Of a DNA stretch of 64,000 nt, positions 6,792 to 16,110 are shown piece by piece. The stretch is from NCBI RefSeq assembly GCF_036038375.1, contig NZ_CP107935.1:9300001-9364000 (forward strand), written 5' to 3'. How positions within the stretch are numbered: the stretch's first letter is position 1; the number at the start of each line of letters is the position of its first letter. The notes under the pieces were generated by a model. The model was not told where the DNA came from. It was given only the letters and a program-made list of their open reading frames with translations, and ran no database searches. The position numbers and the translations under genes are program-made. This stretch comes from Streptomyces sp. NBC_00414 (GTDB taxonomy: Bacteria; Actinomycetota; Actinomycetes; Streptomycetales; Streptomycetaceae).

Positions 6792-9203
6792 ATGGCCAAG
6801 GACCGCATGGCGGCGCTCGACGCGCACTGGCGTGCCGCGAACTACCTGGCCGTCGGTCAGATCTACCTGCTCGCCAACCCGCTGCTGACCGAGCCCCTCA
6901 AACCCGAGCACATCAAGCCGCGGCTGCTCGGACACTGGGGCACCTCACCCGGCCTCAACCTGGTGCACACGCACCTCAACCGTGTCATCGCCGAGCGCGG
7001 CCTCGACGCGATCTGCGTGTGGGGCCCCGGCCACGGCGGCCCCGCCGTCCTCGCGAACTCCTGGCTTGAGGGCAGCTACACACAGACGTACCCGGACATC
7101 ACCCGGGACGCCGTCGGCATGGAACGCCTCTTCCGGCAGTTCTCCTTCCCCGGCGGAGTCCCCAGCCACGTCGCCCCCGAGACGCCGGGCTCCCTCCACG
7201 AGGGCGGCGAGCTGGGCTACTCGCTCGCCCACGCGTACGGGGCGGCCTTCGACAACCCGGACCTGCTGGTCACCTGCGTGATCGGGGACGGCGAGGCCGA
7301 GACGGGACCCCTCGCCGGCTCCTGGCACTCCAACAAGTTCCTCGACCCGGTGCACGACGGCGCCGTCCTGCCCGTCCTGCACCTCAACGGCTACAAGATC
7401 GCCAACCCCACCGTGCTCGCCCGGCTGCCGCGCGCCGAACTCGACGAACTCCTGCGGGGCTACGGCCACGACCCCCTCCATGTGTCCGGCGACGACCCCC
7501 GCAGCGTCCACCGGGAGCTCGCGAAGGCGATGGACCAGGCGCTGGACCGCATCGCCCGGATCCAGCAGGAGGCCCGCGCCGGGCGGACGGGCCAGGGCGG
7601 CAGGGGCCGGGGCGGGAAGGGCCAGGCGGGGAGGGGGCAGGGCGCGAGCAGCGAACGTCCCCGCTGGCCCGTGATCGTCCTGCGGACCCCCAAGGGCTGG
7701 ACCGGCCCCGCCGAGGTCGACGGGGAGCCGGTCGAGGGAACGTGGCGCTCCCACCAGGTCCCGCTGTCCGGCGTCCGCGAGAACCCCGAGCACCTGCGAC
7801 AGCTGGAGGCCTGGCTGCGCTCGTACCGACCAGAGGAACTCTTCGACGCCGACGGCCGGCCCACGCGCCTCGTCCTCGACTGCGTTCCCGAGGGCACCCG
7901 CCGCCTCGGCGCGAACCCCCACACCAATGGCGGCCTGCTGCTGAGTTCGCTGCCCCTGCCGGACCTGGAGGACTTCGCCGTCCCCGTCGACAAGCCCGGC
8001 GCGGGCACCCACGAGCCCACCCGCGTCCTCGGCGGCATGCTCGCCCGGATCATGGCCGACACGGCCGAGCAGCGGAACTTCCGTGTCGTGGGCCCCGACG
8101 AGACCGAGTCCAACCGGCTGGGCGCGCTGTACGAGGCGACGGGCAAGGCCTGGCAGGCGGAGGTCCTCGACACCGACGAGCACCTGGCCCGCGACGGCCG
8201 CGTCCTGGAAGTGCTGTCCGAACACCTCTGCCAGGGCTGGCTGGAGGGCTACCTCCTCACCGGACGGCACGGTCTGTTCTCGTCGTACGAGGCGTTCGTG
8301 CACATCGTCGACTCCATGGTCAACCAGCACATCAAGTGGCTCAAGACATCGCGGCAGTTGCCCTGGCGGGCACCGCTGGCCTCCCTCAACTACCTGCTGA
8401 CGTCGCACGTCTGGCGCCAGGACCACAACGGCTTCTCGCACCAGGACCCCGGCTTCGTCGACCACGTCCTCAACAAGAGCCCGGAGGTCGTACGGGTCTA
8501 TCTGCCGCCGGACGCCAACACCTTGCTGTGCGTGGCGGACCAGACCCTGCGCAGCCGCGACAAGGTCAACGTCATCGTCGCCGGGAAGCAGCCCTGCTTC
8601 GACTGGCTGTCCATGGAGCAGGCCCGCGCCCACTGCGCGCGGGGCGCGGGCATCTGGGAGTGGGCCGGGACGGAGAACGGGGAGCGCGAACCGGACGTGG
8701 TCCTTGCCTGCGCCGGCGACGTGCCCACCCAGGAAGTCCTCGCCGCTGCCGGGCTGTTGCGCACCCACCTCCCCGGCCTGTCCGTCCGTGTCGTCAACGT
8801 CGTCGACATGGCCCGGCTGATGCCGACGAGCGAACACCCGGACGGGATGGCCGACTTCGAGTACGACGCCCTCTTCACCGCGGACAAGCCGGTGATCTTC
8901 GCCTACCACGGCTATCCCTGGCTGATCCACCGGCTGGCCTACCGGCGCACCGGCCACGCCAACCTCCATGTACGCGGCTACCGGGAGTCGGGCACCACCA
9001 CGACCCCCTTCGACATGGTCGTCCGCAACGGGCTCGACCGGTACCGCCTCGTCATGGACGTCATCGACCGCGTCCCGGGCCTCGCCGTGCGCGCCGCCGC
9101 CGTACGCCAGCGGATGACCGACGTGCACACCCGCCACGAGGCGTGGATCCGCGAGCACGGCACCGACCTCCCCGAGGTCGCCGAGTGGACCTGGTCCGGC
9201 TGA
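6792..9203 (+). CDS. Phosphoketolase (xylulose-5-phosphate/fructose-6-phosphate)
   Basis: An 803-residue thiamine-diphosphate enzyme. It splits xylulose-5-P (and often fructose-6-P) with phosphate into acetyl-P plus a shorter sugar phosphate, giving a redox-neutral carbon bypass. The family signature EGGELGY and the ThDP motif GDGEAETGP are intact, with the middle and C-terminal transketolase-like domains following at normal length. Residues about 260-288 hold a Gly/Arg/Gln low-complexity insert not expected in the fold. The ATG at 6792 (MAKDRMAALDAHW) follows AGGAG about ten bases upstream; the frame is open far upstream but the homologous part starts here. Placement in the dormancy island suggests a role under oxygen limitation. 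Confidence 0.95.
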   Translation: MAKDRMAALDAHWRAANYLAVGQIYLLANPLLTEPLKPEHIKPRLLGHWGTSPGLNLVHTHLNRVIAERGLDAICVWGPGHGGPAVLANSWLEGSYTQTYPDITRDAVGMERLFRQFSFPGGVPSHVAPETPGSLHEGGELGYSLAHAYGAAFDNPDLLVTCVIGDGEAETGPLAGSWHSNKFLDPVHDGAVLPVLHLNGYKIANPTVLARLPRAELDELLRGYGHDPLHVSGDDPRSVHRELAKAMDQALDRIARIQQEARAGRTGQGGRGRGGKGQAGRGQGASSERPRWPVIVLRTPKGWTGPAEVDGEPVEGTWRSHQVPLSGVRENPEHLRQLEAWLRSYRPEELFDADGRPTRLVLDCVPEGTRRLGANPHTNGGLLLSSLPLPDLEDFAVPVDKPGAGTHEPTRVLGGMLARIMADTAEQRNFRVVGPDETESNRLGALYEATGKAWQAEVLDTDEHLARDGRVLEVLSEHLCQGWLEGYLLTGRHGLFSSYEAFVHIVDSMVNQHIKWLKTSRQLPWRAPLASLNYLLTSHVWRQDHNGFSHQDPGFVDHVLNKSPEVVRVYLPPDANTLLCVADQTLRSRDKVNVIVAGKQPCFDWLSMEQARAHCARGAGIWEWAGTENGEREPDVVLACAGDVPTQEVLAAAGLLRTHLPGLSVRVVNVVDMARLMPTSEHPDGMADFEYDALFTADKPVIFAYHGYPWLIHRLAYRRTGHANLHVRGYRESGTTTTPFDMVVRNGLDRYRLVMDVIDRVPGLAVRAAAVRQRMTDVHTRHEAWIREHGTDLPEVAEWTWSG

Positions 9204-9225
9204 CGGCCGACGGCCGACGAATGAC

Positions 9226-9264
9226 AACCACCAGCCGACAACCGACGGCTGACGGCTGGTGGTT
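9226..9264. terminator. Inverted repeat downstream of phosphoketolase
   Basis: Perfect 11-bp arms AACCACCAGCC and GGCTGGTGGTT with a 17-base loop, starting 23 bp after the phosphoketolase stop. No T-tract follows. It could terminate or attenuate transcription before the universal stress protein gene. Confidence 0.5.
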
Positions 9265-9326
9265 GAGGGCTGACGACGAGAAGACAGCCACTACGCATGC
9301 CTGACGAACTGGGAAAGGCGCGCACC

Positions 9327-10370
9327 ATGAGGAAGGACATCCGAACCGTCACCGTGGGCGTCGACGGCTCCCGCGCCGGTCTCGACGCCGCCGACTGGGC
9401 GGCCCGCGAGGCCGAGCGCCGCCGTCTCACCCTGCGGCTGCTGCACGCGAGCGGGGAACCCGCCGCATCCGCGCCCGATGGCGAGTCCGTCGCCGTCCCC
9501 GGGGACGGCTCCGGGTCCGGGGCTGGGGCGGTCCGCGGATCAGCGCCCGCATCCGCATTCGGATCCGTATCCGCATCCGTACCCCGCCCCCGGGCGCGCC
9601 CCCGGCCGGTCTCCGGGGCGTCGGCGGCCTCGGCCGGTGACTCGCGGCGCGGCATCCTGGACCGGGCCGCCATCCAACTCTCCTATGCGCACCCGACGTT
9701 GGAGATCGCCGCCCGCCGAACCGACACACCGGCCCTGCCCGCGCTGCTCGAAGCCGCCAAGGAGTCCGAGGCGCTGGTCCTCGGCTCACGCGGCTTCAAC
9801 GGGTTCACCGGCTTCCTCGTCGGCCCGGTCGCGCTCGCCGCGACGGCGGCGGCCGCGTGCCCGGTGGTGCTCGTCCGCGCGGGTGAACTCCCCACGGACG
9901 AGCGCGTACCGGTCGACGCGGACGACGACCCGAGCGCGTCGGCCCACGCCCCGTACCTGCCGGTGGTCCTGGGACTCGACCTGGACGACCCGGCCGACGA
10001 ACTCATCGGCCATGCCTTCGACGCCGCCGGTGTCCGTGCCGCGCCCCTGCACGTCGTACACACCTGGACGCTGCCGCCGCTGCGCGACTGTGCCGACGGC
10101 GCGAGGACTCCCGCCGGCACGGCCGGGCAGCAGGACGCCCGGGAGCGTTCCCTGGCGGCGGTGCTGGGGCCGTGGCGCCACAAGTTCCCGGAGACCGAGG
10201 TCTCGGAGGAGGTCGTGTACGGACACGCCGGTCATCATCTGCTGAAGGCCTCGACCAGGGCGGGGCTGCTCGTCGTCGGCCGTGCCTCGGCCGACCGGGG
10301 CCTGGGCCGCGCGGCGGACTCCCTGGTCCACCACTCCACCTGCCCGGTCGCGGTGGTCCCCCACGGCTGA
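9327..10370 (+). CDS. Tandem universal stress protein (two Usp domains)
   Basis: A 347-residue protein with two UspA folds. Domain 1 begins TVTVGVDGSRAGLDAADWA and carries the ATP-binding G-x2-G-x9-G pattern in GSRGFNGFTGFLVG. A Ser/Ala/Pro/Arg-rich insert of about 50 residues (roughly 50-100) interrupts it. Domain 2 (about 212-347) starts PVVLGLDLDDPADELI and ends CPVAVVPHG. It probably binds ATP in the cytoplasm and acts in stress survival; homologues belong to DosR/OsdR regulons. ATG 9327 is chosen because GGAAAGG precedes it; ATG 9297 is an alternative adding ten residues. Confidence 0.9.
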   Translation: MRKDIRTVTVGVDGSRAGLDAADWAAREAERRRLTLRLLHASGEPAASAPDGESVAVPGDGSGSGAGAVRGSAPASAFGSVSASVPRPRARPRPVSGASAASAGDSRRGILDRAAIQLSYAHPTLEIAARRTDTPALPALLEAAKESEALVLGSRGFNGFTGFLVGPVALAATAAAACPVVLVRAGELPTDERVPVDADDDPSASAHAPYLPVVLGLDLDDPADELIGHAFDAAGVRAAPLHVVHTWTLPPLRDCADGARTPAGTAGQQDARERSLAAVLGPWRHKFPETEVSEEVVYGHAGHHLLKASTRAGLLVVGRASADRGLGRAADSLVHHSTCPVAVVPHG

Positions 10371-10390
10371 CGGGCGATCGGTCGGTGCGA

Positions 10391-11177
10391 TCAGCCGAAG
10401 CGTTCGATCCGGATACGGTCCACCGGCTGGCCCGCGTCCACCAGCAGCCGCGAGGCATGCTCGGCGAACCCGTTCGAGCCGCACACATAGGCCTCCCACC
10501 CACCCTCGGGCCCGTCGGCCAGGAGCCGCGCCACATGTGCGGCCGCCACACGGCCCACGGCCACACCCTCCGGGGCGCTGCGCGTGAACACCGCGGTGGT
10601 CTCGGCGCCGTACTCCGACGCGTAGATCAGCTCCTCGGGACCGCGGGCCGACACGAGCAGCCGCAGGGGCACCGTCAGGTTCCGCGCACGGTGGTGGCGG
10701 ACCATCGACATCAGCGGTACGACGCCGGAGCCCGCGCCGATCAGCAGGGCGGGCCGGTCGCCCGGCCAGGCGAAGAAACCGCTGAGCGGTCCGCGCAGCT
10801 CGACCTCGTCACCGGGCTTCGCGACCGTGTGGAACCAGCCGGACACCTCACCGCCGTCGATGTGGTCGAGGGTGAGTTCGACGTGTCCGTCGTCGTCGGG
10901 GGGCGAGGCGATCGAGTAGTGCCGCTGGGCGACATAGCCGTCCTCGGCCCGCAGCCGGAGCATCAGGTGCTGGCCCGGCAGGTGGCCCGTCCACTCGGGC
11001 ACGGCGAACCGGAAGGTGGCCGCGTGCGGGGTCTCCCGGCGGATCTCGGTGAGGGTGGCGCACTGCCAGGTGGCCGCGGCGCGGTTGCTCACGGCGATCC
11101 GGCCGGGCACGGCGAACCGGGTCGCGGGAGCCGTCGTCGAGGCCGTCGCCGAGGACGTGGTCGGGGGCATGGAGGTC

Positions 11178-11185
<8 letters not shown>
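10391..11185 (-). CDS. FAD/NAD(P)-binding ferredoxin-reductase-type oxidoreductase
   Basis: A 264-residue flavin reductase: a Thr/Ser/Ala-rich start, an FAD-binding beta-barrel with RHYSIAS (the RxYS flavin motif), a nucleotide domain with GAGSGVVPLMSM, and a C-terminal YVCGSNGFAE. No plant-type 2Fe-2S domain is fused. Its GTG start at 11185 overlaps the end of the upstream sulfite-oxidase-fold gene by eight bases, so translation is probably coupled. It likely passes electrons between NAD(P)H and that enzyme. An ATG at 11170 is an alternative start. Confidence 0.88.
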
Positions 11186-11783
<598 letters not shown>

Positions 11784-12087
11784 GCGAGTGGTGCCTCCAG
11801 GCCGGCCTGACGGCGGCCCTTGATCGTTGCGTACGTCCTCCACGGTACCGGGCCCGCCGGTGGGAGCCGACCGGGGATCATTGCCGCCGTATGAACACTC
11901 GCCGGGTCGGGACGGTCCCGGGAATAGCCGCACCCGCGATCTTCCTTGCCGATAGTGCCCCGCCGATGGCTCGGCCGATCGTGGTGAGCCGTGGCGGTGA
12001 GCCGACGGTGGTGAACCGACGGCGGCCGCATCGGCGGGGCCCAGATCGGCAGTGCCCTCATCGGCGTGAAGGAGAGTGACGGAGCAG
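11784..12087. other. Divergent intergenic region
   Basis: No gene is supported. A perfect 13-bp inverted repeat CGGGACGGTCCCG lies at 11908-11920. Its one-base spacer differs from the dormancy boxes, so I do not count it with them. It may serve the molybdoenzyme operon (leftward) or the quinone reductase (rightward). Confidence 0.5.
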
Positions 12088-13008
12088 ATGCCCAAGGCGT
12101 ACGTCTTCACCCAGTACGGCGGTCCGGAGACCGAGGCCCTCGTCGAGCAGGACCGGCCGGCTCCCGGGCCCGGTCAGTTGCTGGTCGCGGTCCGGGCGGC
12201 GGGCGTCAACCCCGTCGACTGGAAGCAGCGCACCGGCTACCAGCGGCCAGGTCAGCAGCGGCGTGAGCTGCCCGCCGTCCTCGGCAACGAGGCCGCCGGT
12301 GTCGTCGAGGAGCTCGGCGAGGGAGTCACGGGATTCGAGGTGGGCGACGAGGTCTTCGGCAACCCCGTCGCGGGCGGCTACGCCCAGTACGCGCTGTTCC
12401 CCGTGGCCGTGACCGCGCACAAGCCCGCCGGGATCTCCTTCACCGACGCGGCCACCCTGCCCGTCGCGGCGGCCACCGCCTACGACGGAGTGCGTCAGCT
12501 GGCCCTGCCGGCGGGCGCGACCCTGCTGGTCACGGGCGCGGGCGGCGGGGTCGGCGTCGCGGTCGCGCAGATCGCGCACGCCGACGGACTGAACGTCATC
12601 GGGGTCGCGAGCGCAGGCAAGAAGGACCTGGTCGAGTCGCTCGGCGCCGCGCACGTGCCGTCAGGACCGGACTTCGCCGAGGCCGTCCGGGCCCTGGCGC
12701 CGGAGGGAGTGGACGCCGTGTACGACCTGGTCGGCGGCGAGGTGCTGGAGGCCGCGGCCGAGCTGGTGAAGGACCGCGCCAAACTGATCACCGCGGGCGG
12801 CAAGGACATCGTGGAGGGCCTCGGCGGCTCACCCGTCGTACGGGCCCGTACCGCCGCGGTCCTCGACGAGGTGGCCCGGCTCGTCGTCGACGGCAGGCTG
12901 GACCCCCTGGTGACGCGGACCTTCCCCCTCGAACAGGCCGCCGAGGCGCTGCGTGCCGTCGAGGAGGGCCATGCCCGCGGCAAGGTCGTGATCGAGGTCG
13001 CGGAATGA
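12088..13008 (+). CDS. NADP-dependent quinone oxidoreductase (MDR, zinc-free)
   Basis: A 306-residue medium-chain reductase of the quinone-oxidoreductase group. The N-terminal GroES-like domain holds GVNPVDWKQRTG and LGNEAAGVVEELG. The Rossmann domain holds TGAGGGVGVAVAQIA and DAVYDLVGG. The zinc-binding cysteines of alcohol dehydrogenases are absent. It probably reduces quinones or other alpha,beta-unsaturated carbonyls with NADPH in the cytoplasm. MPKAYVFTQYGG is the usual family start; a GTG at 12076 is possible. It overlaps the next gene by an ATGA junction. Confidence 0.9.
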   Translation: MPKAYVFTQYGGPETEALVEQDRPAPGPGQLLVAVRAAGVNPVDWKQRTGYQRPGQQRRELPAVLGNEAAGVVEELGEGVTGFEVGDEVFGNPVAGGYAQYALFPVAVTAHKPAGISFTDAATLPVAAATAYDGVRQLALPAGATLLVTGAGGGVGVAVAQIAHADGLNVIGVASAGKKDLVESLGAAHVPSGPDFAEAVRALAPEGVDAVYDLVGGEVLEAAAELVKDRAKLITAGGKDIVEGLGGSPVVRARTAAVLDEVARLVVDGRLDPLVTRTFPLEQAAEALRAVEEGHARGKVVIEVAE

Positions 13009-13730
13009 GCGCCACGCCCCACGCCCACGTCCTGGACAACCCCGCGCGGGCCTCGCTGACCGGTCCGCACGCCCACTTCGCCGAACGCCGCGGCCGTGTG
13101 CTGCGCTACCCCGCCGACGTGTCGCCCTGGCTGGCCCTGCCCGACGACCCCGACGCCGACGACTGGGCCGACGTCGCGGCGCTCGCCGGACCGGGCAAGG
13201 AGATCGCGCTGCCCGGCTTCGGAGGTGAGATACCGGAGGGCTGGGAGATCACGTTCCGCGGGGAGGGCGTGCAGTTCGTGGACGACGGCCTGGCCGCCGC
13301 GCCGGACCCGGAGGCGGTTCGGCTGGGCCCGGCCGACGTACCGGAGATGCTGGACCTCGTGGCGCGGACCAGACCGGGCCCGTTCCTGCCGCGCACCGTC
13401 GAACTCGGCACCTACCTCGGGATACGCCGGGGCGGGGCCCTGGTCGCCATGGCGGGGGAGCGGCTGCACCCGCCCGGCTGGACGGAGATCAGCGCGGTCT
13501 GCACCGATGCGGCCGTCCGCGGCGAGGGCCTGGCCACCCGGCTGACGCTGGCGGTGGCGCACGGCATACGCGCCCGGGGCGAGACCCCGTTCCTGCACAC
13601 CGCGGCGGACAACGCCACCGCCGTCCGGCTCTACGAGTCCCTGGGCTTCCGGCTCCGCCGCAGGACGAGGTTCCTGGCGGCGCGGGTGCCGGAGCGGTCA
13701 CAGGACGGGCGGACGGTGGCGGTGGGCTGA
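13005..13730 (+). CDS. GNAT-family N-acetyltransferase
   Basis: A 241-residue protein whose C-terminal half (about 110-230) is a GNAT fold. The acetyl-CoA-binding segment reads VCTDAAVRGEGLATRL, followed by NATAVRLYESLGF. The N-terminal half (ERRGRVLRYPADVSPWLALP) is the lead-in seen in FR47-like members. The substrate is unknown. The start overlaps the stop of the quinone reductase (ATGA), so the two are probably co-translated. Confidence 0.85.
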   Translation: MSATPHAHVLDNPARASLTGPHAHFAERRGRVLRYPADVSPWLALPDDPDADDWADVAALAGPGKEIALPGFGGEIPEGWEITFRGEGVQFVDDGLAAAPDPEAVRLGPADVPEMLDLVARTRPGPFLPRTVELGTYLGIRRGGALVAMAGERLHPPGWTEISAVCTDAAVRGEGLATRLTLAVAHGIRARGETPFLHTAADNATAVRLYESLGFRLRRRTRFLAARVPERSQDGRTVAVG

Positions 13731-13811
13731 CGGGTCGGTGGTGCGGGCGACGCGTGGCGGCGGGCTCGGGTCCCGGTCCGCCGGCTCCGACGCCCGCGCT
13801 CCCGCCTCTTC

Positions 13812-14357
13812 TCAGCCGCCCGCGGACAAGTCGTACGAGCCGTCGATGTCGTCCGAGTCGTCCGAGTCGCCGGAGTGGTCGGAGTCGCGGGAGCCGTCCG
13901 AGGTCGCCGTCACGCCCGGCCCGGGGCCCGCCGCGTTGTATCGCAGCAGATACCCCGCGAACCGTCGCAGGTCCTCCTCGGGCCAGCCCGCCAGCCGCTC
14001 GCGGAAGGCCACCCGACGGCTCGCGGTCACCTGGGCGAGGATCTCCGTCCCGGCCGCCGTGAGGTGCAGCACCTGGACGCGCTGGTCCTGCGGATCGGAG
14101 CGCCGCTCGATCAGCCCGGCGCCTTCGAGGGCCGACACCTGCCGGCTCACCGTGGACTTGTCGAGGGCGTAGTGCGCGGCGAGATCGGTGGCGCGGCAGC
14201 CGCCGCTCTCCTCCAGATGACCGAGAAGCGTGTACGAGACCAGGGACAGCTCCGGGTGCAGCCGGCCGGCCGAGGCCCGAGCGCGACGGGCGAAGGCCGT
14301 CATCTCGTGGTGGATCGTCTCGATGGCGACGTCGGCTGCGGTCGCGACTGCGTTCAC
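13812..14357 (-). CDS. MarR-family transcriptional regulator with acidic tail
   Basis: A 181-residue winged-helix repressor. The DNA-binding part is ATDLAAHYALDKSTVSRQVS followed by the wing ERRSDPQDQRVQVL. The last 40 residues form a Gly/Ser/Asp tail (GDSDDSDDIDGS) unusual for MarR proteins. The GTG at 14357 is preceded by GGAAGGG; the longer form from 14396 would run through the operator. A 39-bp nested palindrome lies immediately upstream, which argues for autoregulation. Its other target may be the divergent methyltransferase gene. Confidence 0.9.
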   Translation of the reverse strand: MNAVATAADVAIETIHHEMTAFARRARASAGRLHPELSLVSYTLLGHLEESGGCRATDLAAHYALDKSTVSRQVSALEGAGLIERRSDPQDQRVQVLHLTAAGTEILAQVTASRRVAFRERLAGWPEEDLRRFAGYLLRYNAAGPGPGVTATSDGSRDSDHSGDSDDSDDIDGSYDLSAGG

Positions 14358-14376
14358 TGGGCTGCCCTTCCTCTGA

Positions 14377-14415
14377 TGGTTGCATGCTACAACCATTAGT
14401 TGTACAGGGCAACCA
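14377..14415. promoter_or_regulatory. Nested palindromic operator of the MarR gene
   Basis: Outer arms TGGTTGC (14377-14383) and GCAACCA (14409-14415). Inner arms TACAAC (14388-14393) and GTTGTA (14399-14404). All are symmetric about 14396. It starts 20 bp upstream of the MarR start codon and just ahead of its ribosome site. Confidence 0.7.
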
Positions 14416-14656
14416 GAAGCCGTGTCGGCGTGTGGTGGCGGGAGTTCGGGGTTCGCACCGCGACCGGGGGCCTCGGACGTGTAATGTTGCCGTCCGGCTG
14501 AGGACCGCCCCAGCCGTGACGGACCGAGGAGGTGAGCCCCATTTACCGCTGTGTCAGCTCGGGTGCTCCCGCCTCATGGCCTCGCCGGCATCAGGTCACC
14601 TAGGTCCCGCCGGCCTGGAGAGCGCCCTTCGGCTTCCCGAAAGGCTCCTGGCCTCC

Positions 14657-15442
14657 ATGCCACCTTCTTACGTCCATGTCGTCACCGCGCTCAGGTCCGC
14701 GGGCTGCGTCTTCGCCGAGGACGAGGCGCGGCTGATCCTCACCACCGCCCGTACCCCGGTCGAACTCACCGCCATGGTGGACCGCCGCAGCGCGGGTCAG
14801 CCGCTCGAACACGTCCTGGGCTGGGCCGAGTTCAGCGGTCTGCGGATCGCCGTGGAACCTGGCGTCTTCGTACCTCGCAGACGCACCGAATTCCTGGTCC
14901 GGCAGGCTGTCGAGCTCGCCCCGGAGGCTCCGGTCGTCGTGGACCTGTGCTGCGGCTCGGGCGCGGTGGGGGCCGCGCTCGTGGCGGCCCTTCCCGGGGC
15001 GGAACTGCATGCCGCCGACATCGACCCGGTCGCCGTGCGCTGTGCTCGCCGCAATGTCGGTGAGCGCGGCCGGGTCTACGAGGGTGATCTCTTCGGGCCG
15101 TTGCCGCGGGGGCTGCGCGGGCGGGTCGGGGTGCTGGCCGCCAACGTGCCGTACGTGCCCACGGGGGAGGTGGGGTTCCTGCCGCCGGAGGCCCGCGATC
15201 ACGAACCGCTCGTCGCGCTCGACGGGGGAGGGGACGGGCTCGACGTTCTGCGGCGGGTCGCCGCGGGGGCGCCGGGATGGCTCGCTCCCGGCGGGAGCCT
15301 GCTCGTCGAGACGAGTGAGCGGCAGGTGGGGCGGGCTGTGGGGGTGTTCGCCGCTGCGGGGCTGATACCTCGGGTGGAGGTGTCGGAGGAACTCCACGCA
15401 AACGTGATCATTGGCATGTGGCCGGGGGTGGGGGCTGGCTGA
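14657..15442 (+). CDS. PrmC/HemK-related protein-(glutamine-N5) methyltransferase, substrate unknown
   Basis: A 261-residue SAM-dependent methyltransferase. An N-terminal helical domain (LRSAGCVFAEDEARLIL) is followed by the Rossmann domain with VVDLCCGSGAVGAAL (motif I) and HAADIDPVAV. The catalytic NPPY motif is NVPY (AANVPYVP), as in the PrmC-related subfamily; it is not the release-factor enzyme itself. I prefer ATG 14657 (MPPSYVHVV), where family similarity begins; ATG 14576 would add 27 residues. Neither has a strong ribosome site. No clear operon partner is seen. Confidence 0.82.
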   Translation: MPPSYVHVVTALRSAGCVFAEDEARLILTTARTPVELTAMVDRRSAGQPLEHVLGWAEFSGLRIAVEPGVFVPRRRTEFLVRQAVELAPEAPVVVDLCCGSGAVGAALVAALPGAELHAADIDPVAVRCARRNVGERGRVYEGDLFGPLPRGLRGRVGVLAANVPYVPTGEVGFLPPEARDHEPLVALDGGGDGLDVLRRVAAGAPGWLAPGGSLLVETSERQVGRAVGVFAAAGLIPRVEVSEELHANVIIGMWPGVGAG

Positions 15443-15457
15443 GGGCGCGGGCCCGTC

Positions 15458-15561
15458 GTGGCTGGTCGCGCAGTTCCTCGCGCCCCTTAGGGAGTGGGAG
15501 GTGAGGTGGGGTTGTGGGTGCGGGTCGGCCGTGGCTGAGCGCGCCGTTCCCCGCGCCCCTG
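15458..15561 (-). repeat. Two reverse-oriented units of the 73-bp repeat family
   Basis: Two copies of the reverse complement of the AAGGGGCGCGGGGAAC element, at 15458-15489 and 15531-15560, again 73 bp apart. They face the direct array that begins at 15658, so the whole region is an inverted arrangement. Confidence 0.85.
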
Positions 15562-15657
15562 AAAGACGTCCCCGGGCCCCCAGGAGAGGCACCCGCGCGC
15601 TCGCACCCCGAAAGGCAGAGTTCGCGTCCCCTGGGCCCCGGTCGTCGAGGCCGCCCC

Positions 15658-16069
15658 AAGGGGCGCGGGGAACGGCGCGCTCAGCCACGACGGACCCGCA
15701 CTGCAGAACGTTCCTGAGCCCTCACTCCCTAAGGGGCGCGGGGAACGGCGCACTCACCCACGACGGACCCGCACTGCAGAACGTTCCTGAGCCCTCACTC
15801 CCTAAGGGGCGCGGGGAACGGCGCGCTCAGCCACGACGGACCCGCACTCCCGAACGTTCCTGAGCCCTCACTCCCTAAGGGGCGCGGGGAACGGCGCACT
15901 CACCCACAACGGACCCGCACTCCCGAACGTTCCTGAGCCCCCACCCCCTAAGGGGCGCGAGGAACTGCGCGACCAGCCACGACGGACTCGCACGTTCGGA
16001 CGTTCCCGAGCCACCCACCCCCCAGGGGGCGCGGGGAACGGCGCAACAAGCCACAGCGACCCGCACCCG
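15658..16069 (+). repeat. Six direct units of a 73-bp tandem repeat
   Basis: The block AAGGGGCGCGGGGAAC recurs with exact 73-bp spacing at 15658, 15731, 15804, 15877, 15950 and, degenerate, 16023. Each unit continues with a GGCGCnCTCAnCCACnACGG-like stretch and ends with GAACGTTCCTGAGCC. Units 2-4 are nearly identical; 5 and 6 diverge. No open frame is conserved. The same element occurs singly at 52534 and 54221, so this is a local amplification of a dispersed Streptomyces intergenic repeat. Confidence 0.92.
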
Positions 16070-16110
16070 CAGGGCCCCCGCGAGGTTCTCGTCACAATGG
16101 ACCCCCGGCC

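Noticed and set aside
6945..9227. A 760-codon minus-strand frame opposite phosphoketolase
   Set aside because: No recognisable motifs, while the plus strand carries intact phosphoketolase signatures.
11908..11920. CGGGACGGTCCCG as a fifth dormancy box
   Set aside because: Arms resemble the box, but the one-base spacer would put the half-sites on different helix faces from the others.
15658..16069. 73-bp array as a CRISPR locus
   Set aside because: The whole 73-bp unit repeats; there are no unique spacers and no cas genes.
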